Notes: a model not told the origin generated them from the sequence alone. A stretch of DNA of 64,000 nt from GCA-002282575 sp964519885 (GCA_964519885.1 CAZFLX010000009.1:1-64000); one strand, 5' to 3'; counted from the stretch's first letter, positions 35,888 through 45,577 are shown. Translations and numbers: made by a program.

Positions 35888-35915
35888 AAAACCCCACTAA
35901 TTTTAGTGGGGTTTT
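35888..35915 (-). terminator. terminator of the gatCAB operon
   Basis: AAACCCCACTAA pairs with TTAGTGGGGTTT around a 2-4 nt loop, followed by T residues on the minus strand, 19 nt after the gatB stop. Confidence 0.85.
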
Positions 35916-35933
35916 GCATTATGAAGATAAGCC

Positions 35934-37367
35934 TTACTTAGCCAATTCGTCTTTCAAAATTTGATTGACTTGACCAGGATTGGCTTTGCCTTTGGTGGCT
36001 TTCATCACCTCGCCAACAAAGAAGCCAAACAGCTTATCTCGACCGCCTTTGTATTCCGCTAATTGCTCAGGGAACTGATCGATAACACCACGCACCATCG
36101 CTGCAATGGCTACTGGATCCGTGATTTGTTTTAACCCTTTGCTTTCGATAATGGCATCGGCAGAGTCTTGACTGGTCCACATAGCATCGAACACGTCTTT
36201 AGCAATTTTGCCCGAAATGGTGTTGTCTAGAATACGTGCAATTAAGCCCGCCATACGTTGTGCATCAACAGGCGATTCACTAATGCTCAAGTTATCGTTG
36301 TTCAAGCGTGCGTTGAGCTCACCCATCACCCAGTTAGCGGCAATTTTCGCATCTTTTCCACCCGTTGCTGCTACCACCGCTTCGTAATAATCGGCAATTT
36401 CACGACTGTTGGTTAAGACCATCGCATCGTAATCGTTCAAACCATATTGAGTCATAAAACGTTCACGTTTGGCATCAGGTAATTCAGGCAGTTCGCCCTT
36501 CACCGCTTCAATCATCGCTGGGGTAATGATCAATGGCAACAAGTCTGGGCAAGGGAAATAACGATAGTCCATCGCTTCTTCTTTAGAACGCATCGAACGG
36601 GTTTCGTCTTTAGCCGCATCGTACAAGCGTGTTTCTTGCACCACTTGACCGCCCGCTTCGATGACATCGATTTGACGTTCCACTTCAAACATGATGGCAC
36701 GTTCTAAAAACTTGAACGAATTAACGTTTTTAATCTCGGCGCGGGTACCAAAAGGCGCACCCGGACGACACACAGAAATATTAGCATCGACACGGAAAGA
36801 GCCTTCTTGCATGTTACCATCACAAATACCGAGGTATTGCACTAACTCATGCAGTTTTTTCGCATAGGCGACTGCCTCGGCAGGCGAGCGCATTTCCGGC
36901 TCAGAAACGATTTCTAACAGCGGTGTGCCCGCACGGTTTAAGTCGATACCTGAATAGCCTTCAAAGTCTTCATGCAGCGATTTACCCGCATCTTCTTCTA
37001 AATGCGCACGCGTCAGGTTAATGACCTTTTCTTTACCGTCCACTTCAATGCTGATTTGACCACCTAACACAACCGGCAATTCAAATTGCGAAATTTGATA
37101 GCCTTTAGGTAAATCGGGATAGAAATAGTTTTTGCGCGCAAATACCGATTTTTCTGCCACCGTAGCGCCCACCGCCAAACCAAAGCGAATCGCCATATCG
37201 ACTACGCCTTTGTTCAGCACCGGTAACACACCGGGCATACCCAAATCGACTAAACAAGCTTGCGTATTAGGCATAGCACCGAATGCCGTTGATGCTGCCG
37301 AAAAAATCTTGGTGTTAGTAGCCAGTTGAGCATGAACCTCAAGGCCAATGACTGTTTCCCATGTCAT
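35934..37367 (-). CDS. gatB: Asp-tRNA(Asn)/Glu-tRNA(Gln) amidotransferase subunit B
   Basis: 477 aa, normal length. The start WETVIGLEVHAQLATNTKIF, then FYPDLPKGYQISQFE and MRSKEEAMDYRYFPCPDLLP are family motifs, and the C-terminal ~150 residues are the YqeY-like tRNA-binding domain. It activates the mischarged tRNA and accepts ammonia from GatA. Last gene of gatC-gatA-gatB. Presence of GatCAB suggests that Gln-tRNA or Asn-tRNA is made indirectly. Confidence 0.98.
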   Translation of the reverse strand: MTWETVIGLEVHAQLATNTKIFSAASTAFGAMPNTQACLVDLGMPGVLPVLNKGVVDMAIRFGLAVGATVAEKSVFARKNYFYPDLPKGYQISQFELPVVLGGQISIEVDGKEKVINLTRAHLEEDAGKSLHEDFEGYSGIDLNRAGTPLLEIVSEPEMRSPAEAVAYAKKLHELVQYLGICDGNMQEGSFRVDANISVCRPGAPFGTRAEIKNVNSFKFLERAIMFEVERQIDVIEAGGQVVQETRLYDAAKDETRSMRSKEEAMDYRYFPCPDLLPLIITPAMIEAVKGELPELPDAKRERFMTQYGLNDYDAMVLTNSREIADYYEAVVAATGGKDAKIAANWVMGELNARLNNDNLSISESPVDAQRMAGLIARILDNTISGKIAKDVFDAMWTSQDSADAIIESKGLKQITDPVAIAAMVRGVIDQFPEQLAEYKGGRDKLFGFFVGEVMKATKGKANPGQVNQILKDELAK

Positions 37368-37385
37368 AGTAGTTATTCTCCTTGC

Positions 37386-38846
37386 TTAGGCAAATGCAGC
37401 TGGCATTTGGATGTGATGATCAGTTGCTTGTTGATATTGATGAGCCACGTTCAGCAGCTTCGGCTCGCTGAAGTAGTTACCAATTAACTGAACACCGATA
37501 GGAAGCCCTTCGCTAAAACCAGCGGGCATGGCAATCGCAGGTAAACCCGCTAAGTTCACTGGAATGGTGTAAATATCCGCTAAATACATCGCCGTGGGAT
37601 CTGCCGTTTTCTCACCCAGTTTCCACGCAGGCGTAGGCGCTACTGGCCCAAGAATCACATCACACTGTTCAAAAGCCGTGACGAAATCTTGCTTAATCAA
37701 ACGACGTACGCGCTGGGCTTTAAGGTAATAAGCATCATAATACCCCGCTGACAACACATAAGCACCGACCATGATACGACGCTTAACTTCCGCACCAAAA
37801 CCTTCCGAACGTGAACGCGTGTACATATCTTTTAAGTCTTTGGGATTGTCACAACGATGACCGAAACGCACGCCATCATAACGCGATAAATTTGAGCTGG
37901 CTTCAGCAGGGGCAATCACATAATAAGCTGGCATGGCTGCCGAGGTATTCGGTAAGGACACTTCAACCAGCGTTGCACCTTGCATTTCCAATTCAGCCGC
38001 TACCGCCATGGTCGCCGCTTTCACTTCTGGCGACAAACCTTCACCGAAATACTCTTTAGGTAAGCCAATGCGTAAGCCTTTAACGGAATCATTCAGCCCT
38101 GCTACATAATCAGGACGCGCCCCTTCTGCACAGGTTGAGTCTCGCTCATCGAAACCCGCCATGGCTGACAACAAATGTGCACAATCTTCGGCCGTTTTCG
38201 CCATCGGACCGCCTTGGTCAAGGCTAGAAGCATAGGCAATCATGCCATAACGTGACACACTACCATAGGTAGGTTTTATACCTGTAACACCACAAAACGC
38301 AGCTGGCTGACGAATCGAACCGCCCGTATCGGTACCCGTTGCCACTGGCGCTAAACCCGCTGCCAAAGCCGCAGCCGAACCGCCTGATGAACCACCTGGT
38401 ACGCTGTCCGTATTCCAAGGATTACGCGTGACACCAAAAGCACTATTTTCAGTGGTTGAGCCCATAGCGAACTCATCCATGTTCACTTTACCCAGCGTAA
38501 CCATACCGGCCGCATTAAGTTTTTCAACCACGGTTGCGTTATAAGGCGCTTTAAAATTAGCCAGCATTTTCGAAGCACAAGTGGTAATGACATCTTTGGT
38601 ACAAAAAATATCTTTATGTGCTAAAGGGATACCCAACAGCAAGCCATTTTCACCCGCAGCACGACGTGCGTCAGCCGCTGCCGCTTGTGCTAACGCCAGT
38701 TCGGGCGTTTGGGTGATATAACTGTTAATTTGACCGTCAAACTGATTCATACGATCTAGAAAATATTGCGTCAGTTCAACACTCGATACTGACTTGTTAC
38801 GCAGTTGCTCTGCCAACTGCACCATAGTCATTTGATGAAAACTCAT
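37386..38846 (-). CDS. gatA: Asp/Glu-tRNA amidotransferase subunit A (amidase)
   Basis: 486 aa. The catalytic Ser-cisSer-Lys triad of the amidase signature is visible: Lys in PLAHKDIFCT, cis-Ser in PGGSSGGSAAAL and nucleophile Ser in TDTGGSIRQPA. It releases ammonia from glutamine for GatB. It starts 149 nt after gatC and is followed by gatB after 18 nt. Confidence 0.98.
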   Translation of the reverse strand: MSFHQMTMVQLAEQLRNKSVSSVELTQYFLDRMNQFDGQINSYITQTPELALAQAAAADARRAAGENGLLLGIPLAHKDIFCTKDVITTCASKMLANFKAPYNATVVEKLNAAGMVTLGKVNMDEFAMGSTTENSAFGVTRNPWNTDSVPGGSSGGSAAALAAGLAPVATGTDTGGSIRQPAAFCGVTGIKPTYGSVSRYGMIAYASSLDQGGPMAKTAEDCAHLLSAMAGFDERDSTCAEGARPDYVAGLNDSVKGLRIGLPKEYFGEGLSPEVKAATMAVAAELEMQGATLVEVSLPNTSAAMPAYYVIAPAEASSNLSRYDGVRFGHRCDNPKDLKDMYTRSRSEGFGAEVKRRIMVGAYVLSAGYYDAYYLKAQRVRRLIKQDFVTAFEQCDVILGPVAPTPAWKLGEKTADPTAMYLADIYTIPVNLAGLPAIAMPAGFSEGLPIGVQLIGNYFSEPKLLNVAHQYQQATDHHIQMPAAFA

Positions 38847-38995
38847 AATTAAACCTTAACTTAATTCTAAAAAACCAGAGAAAGTGGATGATAACAAAGC
38901 GTAAAGCCGCGAGTTAAAAAAGTAAGCTTACTCAGGTAAGTACTTTTTCAAAAAGGCTTTTAACGCAGTTAGCGCAACTTTATCGAGTTTTTAAT

Positions 38996-39280
38996 TTACT
39001 CAATGACTTTAGGAACCAAATACAAACCCGCTTCCACTTTGGGTGCGATTTGCTGAACATATTCATGAATATCAGACTCTGTGACGACATCCTCACGCAA
39101 ACGTTGCACTTGGTCTAACGGATGCGCCATCGGCTCAACACCATCGGTATTAATCGCTGCCAACTGATCGAACAGTCCAACGATTGCATTGAGCTTTTGC
39201 CCTACCGCCGCGACGTCATCATCGCTTACCGCCAAGGCACCTAAACGAGCTACCTTATGAACATCAATTTGATCGGACAC
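38996..39280 (-). CDS. gatC: Asp/Glu-tRNA amidotransferase subunit C
   Basis: 94 aa from a GTG at 39280, chosen because AAGGAAG lies 5-6 nt upstream and the result has the usual length; an upstream ATG would add 12 unusual residues. The pattern VHKVARLGALAVSDDD, then LFDQLAAINTDGVEPMAHP, is diagnostic. It wraps around GatA and stabilises the complex. Confidence 0.95.
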   Translation of the reverse strand: MSDQIDVHKVARLGALAVSDDDVAAVGQKLNAIVGLFDQLAAINTDGVEPMAHPLDQVQRLREDVVTESDIHEYVQQIAPKVEAGLYLVPKVIE

Positions 39281-39376
39281 TTTCGCTTCCTTATTTCGAT
39301 TCAACAAATAAATCAATTTTATCGGGTTAGGCGTTGAATTGCCACAAAATCACTCGACTTTTGACAGACCACACAA

Positions 39377-39405
39377 ACAAAAAACCCCACTGAAAGTCAG
39401 CGGGG
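39377..39405 (-). terminator. terminator after the DUF2189 gene
   Basis: CCCCGCTGA and TCAGTGGGG (minus strand) form a 9-bp stem with one G-U pair and a short loop, followed by a T-run. It separates the DUF2189 gene from gatC. Confidence 0.8.
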
Positions 39406-39437
39406 TGAGTGAAAGGGTTAATTTGTAGCAAACTCAA

Positions 39438-40256
39438 TTAACGACTATCATCATTAAATTGAATCAAATCGCGGTAAGCATGCCAACTGGCATAACTGAG
39501 CAATGGCATGATGACCACCATCAACATACCTAATGTTGCAATGCCCAAAGTAACTAAACTGCCGATGATCAACGCCCAAACCGTCATAACGCCTTTATTC
39601 TCCATGGTGACTTGGTAACTAATAATCATCGCATTCACCGCGTCTAACTTATGCTTATCAATAAGCAATGGAATGGAAACCACACTAATGGCGAATACAA
39701 AAGCAGCTACCACAGCCCCAATTAAGGCAAAAGCAATCATAAAATTGATGCCCGCATCCGTCATCAGGAAACTGATAAAACCTGCATCAGGATCGATAAT
39801 CAACAAGCTTTGCGATTTAAACAATGCCGCCATGAGAGGGGTAACAATGCTCCATGCCGAAATAATGACACCGAGACTCGCTACATAAAGACCAAAGTTG
39901 CCGACATTATCTCGCCATGACGACAAAGAATGTAGCAAACTAGGTGGCTCGCCTCTTTCTAAACGGTAAGCAATATCATAAAGTCCCGTTGCCAAGAAAG
40001 GCGCAATTATGACAAAGGATGTGCCAATTGCCATCATTAGAAACGGTAAATCTTTTGCCGCCATTAACGATAGACCAATAAATAACGTGGTGGCAACACC
40101 ATAGAACAATGAAGCACCAGGCGCACGCGCCATATCCATCCAGCCTTGCTTTAACCAATGCAAGCTTCTGCTGACAGGAACTTCGGTTGAAATAATATGA
40201 ATGCCGTCGGTTGTATCATGGGTATGATAAGAGCTGGCAGTAGATAAGGTGACCAT
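39438..40256 (-). CDS. DUF2189 multi-pass membrane protein
   Basis: 272 aa. A polar N-terminus with a STEVPVSRSLHWLKQGWMDM amphipathic stretch is followed by six or so membrane segments. This matches DUF2189, a family of putative integral membrane proteins of unknown role in Gammaproteobacteria. It has its own terminator and a 215-nt upstream gap in which I see no other gene. Confidence 0.8.
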   Translation of the reverse strand: MVTLSTASSYHTHDTTDGIHIISTEVPVSRSLHWLKQGWMDMARAPGASLFYGVATTLFIGLSLMAAKDLPFLMMAIGTSFVIIAPFLATGLYDIAYRLERGEPPSLLHSLSSWRDNVGNFGLYVASLGVIISAWSIVTPLMAALFKSQSLLIIDPDAGFISFLMTDAGINFMIAFALIGAVVAAFVFAISVVSIPLLIDKHKLDAVNAMIISYQVTMENKGVMTVWALIIGSLVTLGIATLGMLMVVIMPLLSYASWHAYRDLIQFNDDSR

Positions 40257-40471
40257 AGAAACCTCCTCTCTCCATTACCGGTGAGACGTGAGCCAGTCAG
40301 ATTAACCACTTACGCCTCAATTCGATAAGAAGACACGTTACAAAGTCAATCAAGTTTAGACACTTGTCCAGAACACAACCTGATTATTAACTAAGGAAGG
40401 CTGCAAATGCAAATAGAACTTATTTATATTAGAAAGAAATGAAATAACATTCAGTTAGAGAATAAATCAAA

Positions 40472-41095
40472 TTACCGAGCCGAGGCAACAGACGCCATAA
40501 ACGCAATGACTTTGGCCGTATTCTTCACGCCTTTACTCGCCTCAACACCACCGGAAACATCAACAGCAAAAGGAGCCACCTGTTGAATGGCTTCTGCCAC
40601 ATTGTTCGGAGTTAATCCGCCCGCCAAAATCAGCGGTTTACTCAGTGATTGAGGTAAACGATGCCAATCGAAAGACTCACCCGATCCACCCGGAATGCCC
40701 GGCTTGTAAGTATCGACCAATAAACCGAGCGCATCTTCATACAGCAATGCTTGTTGCGCTAAGTCAACATCATCGCGCATCGGAATGGCTTTAATGTAAG
40801 CACGTCCAAATTGACGACAAAAGGCTGCTGATTCATCACCGTGAAACTGCAATAAGCTGATCGCTGGAATCTGTGCAAGTACCGCTTGCACTTCATCAAC
40901 ACTTGGATTAACAAACAAAGCCGTTACCGTGACAAACGGCGGCACATCCAGAAGAATCAACCTCGCTTGTTCAACAGTCACCGCTCTGGGGCTGGGCGGA
41001 TAAAACACCAAGCCAATGGCATCAGCTCCCGCCTCACAAGCTGCCTGCACATCTACTGCTCGCGTTAATCCACAAATTTTTACCCGCGTTCTCAT
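40472..41095 (-). CDS. trpF: phosphoribosylanthranilate isomerase
   Basis: 207 aa from the ATG at 41095, which overlaps the truA stop as ATGA; upstream in-frame codons are inside truA. RVKICGLTRAVDVQAACEAG holds the catalytic Cys, and VDTYKPGIPGGSGESFDW and SGGVEASKGVKN are the conserved Asp and phosphate-binding parts of the TIM barrel. Third step after anthranilate in tryptophan synthesis. Last gene of the leuB-asd-truA-trpF operon; the other trp genes are elsewhere. Confidence 0.97.
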   Translation of the reverse strand: MRTRVKICGLTRAVDVQAACEAGADAIGLVFYPPSPRAVTVEQARLILLDVPPFVTVTALFVNPSVDEVQAVLAQIPAISLLQFHGDESAAFCRQFGRAYIKAIPMRDDVDLAQQALLYEDALGLLVDTYKPGIPGGSGESFDWHRLPQSLSKPLILAGGLTPNNVAEAIQQVAPFAVDVSGGVEASKGVKNTAKVIAFMASVASAR

Positions 41096-41883
41096 GCAGC
41101 ACCTCGCCATAAGTAACTTAAATTCAGCGTGGGAAAATCGTAAGCTTGGGGATAACGCACGTGAGTGAGATATAACCCTGCTGCTGGTGCTGTGGGTGCG
41201 GCTAATTTTCGATCTTTCGCCTGTAACAACTCAGTAATCCAAGTTACCGGGCGCTCACCGCGTCCAATCATCAATAAGCTGCCAACAATATTGCGCACCA
41301 TGTGATGCAAAAAAGCATTAGCCTCGATATCCACAAACACATGCACACCATCACCATGAACGCTGACTTCCGTCACACAACGCACCGGATGCTTGGCTTG
41401 ACACTCGGCAGCGCGAAAACTGGTAAAGTCTTGTTCACCCAACAGGGCTTGTGCCGCTTGATGCATCAAAGAAACATCTAACGCATAAGATACCCAAGTC
41501 TGCAAATCGGCAAAAACCGCTGAATGAATGCGTCGATTGAGTATCACGTAACGATAACGGCGAGAAGTCGCTGAAAATCGCGCATGAAAACTTTCATCGA
41601 CTTCACGCGACCACAACACCCGAATACCGCTAGGTAAGTGGGTATTGGTTCCTCTCACCCAGGCATCATCAGGACGATGAACCGAGGTATCGAAATGCAC
41701 GACCTGACCAATGGCGTGAACGCCACGATCAGTACGACCTGCACAGAAAACTTCTATCGGCTCACAGGCAATTTTAGCCAGCCCACGCTCTAAATGGGCT
41801 TGCACACCAATGCAATCTTGCTGCTTTTGCCAGCCACAATAAGCATGACCGGCGTATTCAATGCCCAGCGCAATACGTGGCAT
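41092..41883 (-). CDS. truA: tRNA pseudouridine(38-40) synthase
   Basis: 263 aa. The catalytic Asp is in CAGRTDRGVHAIGQV, and FRAAECQAKHPVRCV and FLHHMVRNIVGSLL are family motifs. It makes pseudouridine at positions 38-40 of the anticodon arm. It follows asd by 6 nt and overlaps trpF by 4 nt, as in many gammaproteobacterial genomes. Confidence 0.98.
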   Translation of the reverse strand: MPRIALGIEYAGHAYCGWQKQQDCIGVQAHLERGLAKIACEPIEVFCAGRTDRGVHAIGQVVHFDTSVHRPDDAWVRGTNTHLPSGIRVLWSREVDESFHARFSATSRRYRYVILNRRIHSAVFADLQTWVSYALDVSLMHQAAQALLGEQDFTSFRAAECQAKHPVRCVTEVSVHGDGVHVFVDIEANAFLHHMVRNIVGSLLMIGRGERPVTWITELLQAKDRKLAAPTAPAAGLYLTHVRYPQAYDFPTLNLSYLWRGAA

Positions 41884-41889
41884 GAATGA

Positions 41890-42912
41890 TTAATTTAGGT
41901 AGTCACGAATCAACACTTGCGCAATTTGCACCGCATTCGTCGCTGCACCTTTGCGCACGTTATCCGCCACCACCCACAGGTTCAAACCTTTATCGCACGA
42001 AATGTCTTCACGAATACGACCGACATAGACTGGGTTAGTGTCAGCGACATCGGTAGCCGTTGGATAGCCGCCTGGCTCACGCTCATCCATGACCACAATG
42101 CCTTCTGCTTTACTTAACAGTTCGCGTGCTTGTTCCGCGGTAATTTTATCACGCGTTTCAATGTGCACCGCTTCACTGTGACCAAAGAATACAGGCACAC
42201 GTACCGCCGTTGGATTCACTAAAATCGACTCATCACCCATGATTTTTTTCGTTTCCCACACCATCTTCATTTCTTCTTTGGTGTAGCCGTTTTCCATAAA
42301 CACATCAATTTGGGGAATAACGTTGAAGGCAATGCGTTTGGCAAAAACTTCATGGCTAGTAGGTTTGAAATTCAACAAGTTAGCGGTTTGCGTTGATAAT
42401 TCTTCAATGGCTTCCTTGCCCGCACCCGATACCGCTTGGTAAGTCGCCACGTTAATGCGTGTGATACCCACAGCATCATAAATTGGCTTAAGCGCCACTA
42501 ACATTTGAATAGTCGAACAGTTAGGATTGGCAATGATGCCGCGTGTTTTGTACTGCGCAATCGCTTTAGGGTTCACTTCAGGAACAACCAGTGGAATATC
42601 ATCGTCGTAACGGAACTGTGAAGTATTATCGATCACCACACAGCCAGCCGCAGCAGCCTTGGGCGCATAAATAGCCGAAATGCTGGCACCGGGAGAAAAC
42701 AAGCCAATTTGCGTTTTAGAAAAGTCAAAGGTCTCTAAATCTTCTACCGTCACTTCTTCGCCACGAAAAGTCACTTTTTTTCCAGCAGAGCGGCTACTCG
42801 CCAAAGGATAAAGCTTACCCACTGGAAAGTTCATTTCTTCCAACACGCGCATCATGGTTTCCCCCACTGCGCCTGTCGCACCAACTACTGCTACATCATA
42901 CAATTTCGACAT
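41890..42912 (-). CDS. asd: aspartate-semialdehyde dehydrogenase
   Basis: 340 aa. NADP-binding VGATGAVGETMMRVLEE is at the N-terminus, the catalytic Cys in ANPNCSTIQM near residue 131 and the general base in the VFFGHSEAVHIE stretch. It reduces aspartyl phosphate on the way to lysine/diaminopimelate, methionine and threonine. The ATG has AGGAATAGG before it. The position between the bactofilin and truA genes is discussed in the findings. Confidence 0.97.
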   Translation of the reverse strand: MSKLYDVAVVGATGAVGETMMRVLEEMNFPVGKLYPLASSRSAGKKVTFRGEEVTVEDLETFDFSKTQIGLFSPGASISAIYAPKAAAAGCVVIDNTSQFRYDDDIPLVVPEVNPKAIAQYKTRGIIANPNCSTIQMLVALKPIYDAVGITRINVATYQAVSGAGKEAIEELSTQTANLLNFKPTSHEVFAKRIAFNVIPQIDVFMENGYTKEEMKMVWETKKIMGDESILVNPTAVRVPVFFGHSEAVHIETRDKITAEQARELLSKAEGIVVMDEREPGGYPTATDVADTNPVYVGRIREDISCDKGLNLWVVADNVRKGAATNAVQIAQVLIRDYLN

Positions 42913-42947
42913 GACCTATTCCTTTAACTTAAATATTTAAAACCCGA

Positions 42948-43382
42948 TTAAGTGGGTTGTTCAGATACCTGATTCGTTTGCGTTAATAAGGCTACTTGTG
43001 GCGTCGGCGCCAATACCCCTAATGCCACCGCCGTGGCTGATTCTTTAGTGCTACCAATGAAGCGCGCACCCTTTTCTACTACCAAATCATGGCAGTAAAC
43101 CTCTCCTTGCAAATCACAGCCGGCCAGCAACTCTAACAACTCGCAGTGGATTATTCCCTCCACTTTTCCCGCTAACATAACATGCTTAGCGCGAATACTA
43201 CCGCACAAATGACCTTGCTTACCCACCGACACTTGAAGGGCCTCTAGGTTGCCATCGAGAGATCCATCGAGATGAAAATCACCCGATAAGACTACTTGAC
43301 CGCTGATGTGGCAGCCGTTGGCAATGACTGTTTTAGCACGAGCAGCTTTTCCTGAATGGCCAGATCGGCGAAAGACTCCCAT
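42948..43382 (-). CDS. bactofilin (cell-shape scaffold)
   Basis: 144 aa. The central region, AKTVIANGCHISGQVVLSGD through LVVEKGARFIGS, is the repeating right-handed beta-helix of bactofilins (DUF583), with short polar ends. Bactofilins form nucleotide-independent filaments at the inner membrane and position cell-wall enzymes. The start is well supported by AAGGAGG 7 nt upstream even though it lies 91 nt inside the M23 peptidase gene in another frame. That pairing matches the CcmA-Csd1 module in Helicobacter. Confidence 0.93.
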   Translation of the reverse strand: MGVFRRSGHSGKAARAKTVIANGCHISGQVVLSGDFHLDGSLDGNLEALQVSVGKQGHLCGSIRAKHVMLAGKVEGIIHCELLELLAGCDLQGEVYCHDLVVEKGARFIGSTKESATAVALGVLAPTPQVALLTQTNQVSEQPT

Positions 43383-44251
43383 GGAACCTCCTTCACTTGT
43401 TTAAACACCGAATGCGCGCGACGGCTACTCCAATCGGCGAAGGGTCTTGGGTTTAATTCATTGTCCATAAAATGCACTTCATAATGCAAATGGGCACCAC
43501 TGCTTAAACCCGTATTACCAGACAAACCAATGTCATCGCCTTTAGCGACGACTTCTCCCCGCTTAACAAAGGCTTTGCTTAAATGCGCGTAAACTGTTTT
43601 GAATCCGTAGCCGTGATTAACAATCACTTTCAAACCATAGCTACCATCCCAATCGGAACTTTCTACTACACCATTTGCTGTTGATTGTACCGGGGTGCCG
43701 ACATCACAACTAAAATCTAATCCCTTGTGGAAAGAACGATTTTTGGTCACTGGATGCGTACGCCAGCCAAAACCATCGGAAATCATTTTAAAGCTGGTTG
43801 GCATACCGCTGGGAATATTACTCATCATTAATTCGACATCTATTGATGAGAGTTCAGATAGTCGCTTCACATCACCACTTTCAACCAAACCAATCTGTGC
43901 TTCAAGCTGACCAAAAGTGTCCTGTAAAAAACTCAGCTGACCCTCTTTAGCCTGCACTTCATTTTCCAACGCCATTTTGTCTTGGTTTAACTCGGTAAAG
44001 AGTTCATTCTGTTGCGCCAAGGCCTGTCGATAATCCGTCTCTAGGGCTTCTTTTTGACGATGCAAATCAGAAATCTGCATCTCCAGAGTGTCTCTTTCCG
44101 CTAAAAACTTCCACACCAACCCTGTAGCCACCATACTTAACAGCGCCACAAACAGCACAATAAAGACAACAAACCGCTTAATGAAATGCGTCAGCGTAAA
44201 CTGACGCGATCCATGCACATCGGTAAGGGTAATGGTTAACTGATTGCGCAC
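43292..44251 (-). CDS. M23-family cell-wall endopeptidase with membrane anchor and coiled coil
   Basis: 319 aa from a GTG at 44251. A short cytoplasmic N-terminus, one membrane helix (about 28-50), a coiled coil (about 55-115) and an LytM/M23 domain (about 165-265) with zinc ligands in FHKGLDFSCD and HLHYEVHF. All catalytic residues seem present, so it should be active on peptidoglycan cross-links. The last 30 or so residues are encoded in the region that also encodes the start of the bactofilin. Likely works with that bactofilin in cell shape. Confidence 0.93.
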   Translation of the reverse strand: MRNQLTITLTDVHGSRQFTLTHFIKRFVVFIVLFVALLSMVATGLVWKFLAERDTLEMQISDLHRQKEALETDYRQALAQQNELFTELNQDKMALENEVQAKEGQLSFLQDTFGQLEAQIGLVESGDVKRLSELSSIDVELMMSNIPSGMPTSFKMISDGFGWRTHPVTKNRSFHKGLDFSCDVGTPVQSTANGVVESSDWDGSYGLKVIVNHGYGFKTVYAHLSKAFVKRGEVVAKGDDIGLSGNTGLSSGAHLHYEVHFMDNELNPRPFADWSSRRAHSVFKQVKEVPWESFADLAIQEKLLVLKQSLPTAATSAVK

Positions 44252-44273
44252 CCGTTACTCGTCTTAATTTGGC

Positions 44274-45344
44274 TTAAAGCGCAGCAGCAATGGCATCACC
44301 CATTTGGCTGGTTGACACTTTTTGGCAACCTTCTGTCCAAATATCGCCGGTACGCAAGCCAGCGTCCAACACTTTACCGACAGCGGCTTCAATGCGTGCA
44401 GCTTGTTCTGGTGCATTCAATGAATAACGTAACATCATCGCAGCCGACAAAATGGTGGCAATCGGATTCGCCAATCCCAGACCAGCGATATCAGGCGCTG
44501 AGCCATGACTTGGCTCATACATACCCTTGTTATGCTCATTCAACGAAGCTGAAGCCAGCATACCAATAGAGCCCGTCAACATGGACGCTTCGTCAGACAA
44601 AATGTCACCAAACATATTATCCGTTAGCATGACATCGAATTGTTTCGGAGCTTTCACCAATTGCATCGCTGCGTTATCCACCAACATGTGACTGAGTTCA
44701 ACATCAGGATACTGAGCAGCAATACGCGTCACCACTTCTTTCCAAAGCGCGGTGGTTTCTAATACATTCGACTTATCAATCGAGCAGACACGCTTGCCGC
44801 GTTTTTGCGCTGCTTGGAAAGCGACATGGGCAATACGTTCAATTTCAGATTCGCTGTACACCAGCGTGTTATAACCTTGACGCTCGCCATTCTCCAAAGT
44901 ACGCACGCCACGTGGCTGACCAAAGTAAATACCGCCTGTCAATTCGCGCACAATCAACAAATCCAACCCAGAAACCACTTCTGGCTTCAAGGTACTGGCA
45001 TGAGTCAACTGAGGATAAAGAATCGCAGGACGTAAATTCGCAAACAAGTTCATGCCTTTACGCAAGGCTAACAAGCCCTTTTCTGGACGGTTCGCCATGG
45101 GCATAGCATCCCATTTAGGACCACCAACCGCACCTAAAAGTACCGCATCAGCTGCTTGCGCTTGGGCTAGTGTGTCATCGGTTAAGGGAGTGCCATGCAC
45201 GTCAATACTCGCTCCGCCCACTAAACCTTCACTGGTGGTGAGTGATAAGTCATGATCCTTAGCCAAGACATTCAATACCTTCACTGCTTCCGCAACAATT
45301 TCAGGACCAATACCATCACCAGGCAGAACGAGCACATGTGCCAT
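44274..45344 (-). CDS. leuB: 3-isopropylmalate dehydrogenase
   Basis: 356 aa with AAGGAA before the ATG. VLPGDGIGPEIVAEAVKVL opens the protein; the substrate-binding LIVRELTGGIYFGQPRG and the Mg-binding/NAD-binding DNMFGDILSDEASM and YEPSHGSAPDIAG are complete. It oxidises 3-isopropylmalate in leucine synthesis. First gene of the operon that continues with the M23 peptidase gene after 22 nt. leuC and leuD are not in the window. Confidence 0.98.
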   Translation of the reverse strand: MAHVLVLPGDGIGPEIVAEAVKVLNVLAKDHDLSLTTSEGLVGGASIDVHGTPLTDDTLAQAQAADAVLLGAVGGPKWDAMPMANRPEKGLLALRKGMNLFANLRPAILYPQLTHASTLKPEVVSGLDLLIVRELTGGIYFGQPRGVRTLENGERQGYNTLVYSESEIERIAHVAFQAAQKRGKRVCSIDKSNVLETTALWKEVVTRIAAQYPDVELSHMLVDNAAMQLVKAPKQFDVMLTDNMFGDILSDEASMLTGSIGMLASASLNEHNKGMYEPSHGSAPDIAGLGLANPIATILSAAMMLRYSLNAPEQAARIEAAVGKVLDAGLRTGDIWTEGCQKVSTSQMGDAIAAAL

Positions 45345-45436
45345 GAGAAAATTTCCTTAAACTTTTTGACAATAGTCGCTTATGATAAGCATTTCAACAG
45401 CGTTTCGCAATGCGCCCTCACCATAAGGAGATTGGC

Positions 45437-45577
45437 ATGGGATTTGAACATTGGATTATGAATAACTTTTGGCCGGTTATTATCGGTAGCTTAGTGGTGC
45501 TGGTTATTGCTCATTTTGCCGTGGCTTGGTTAATGCGCCAAGGCGGTAAAAAACACTCGGATGAAACACAAGGCTAG
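45437..45577 (+). CDS. small single-pass membrane protein, 46 aa
   Basis: The frame starts with ATG after TAAGGAG at 7-nt spacing and ends with TAG at 45577. It encodes MGFEHWIMNNFWPVIIGSLV at the N-terminus, a hydrophobic helix to about residue 33, and a short basic, polar tail GGKKHSDETQG. It lies in the gap between the divergent leuB gene and the end of the MFS gene. No known family. The ribosome site, the membrane helix and the positive tail support a real gene, but it is not proven. Confidence 0.65.
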   Translation: MGFEHWIMNNFWPVIIGSLVVLVIAHFAVAWLMRQGGKKHSDETQG

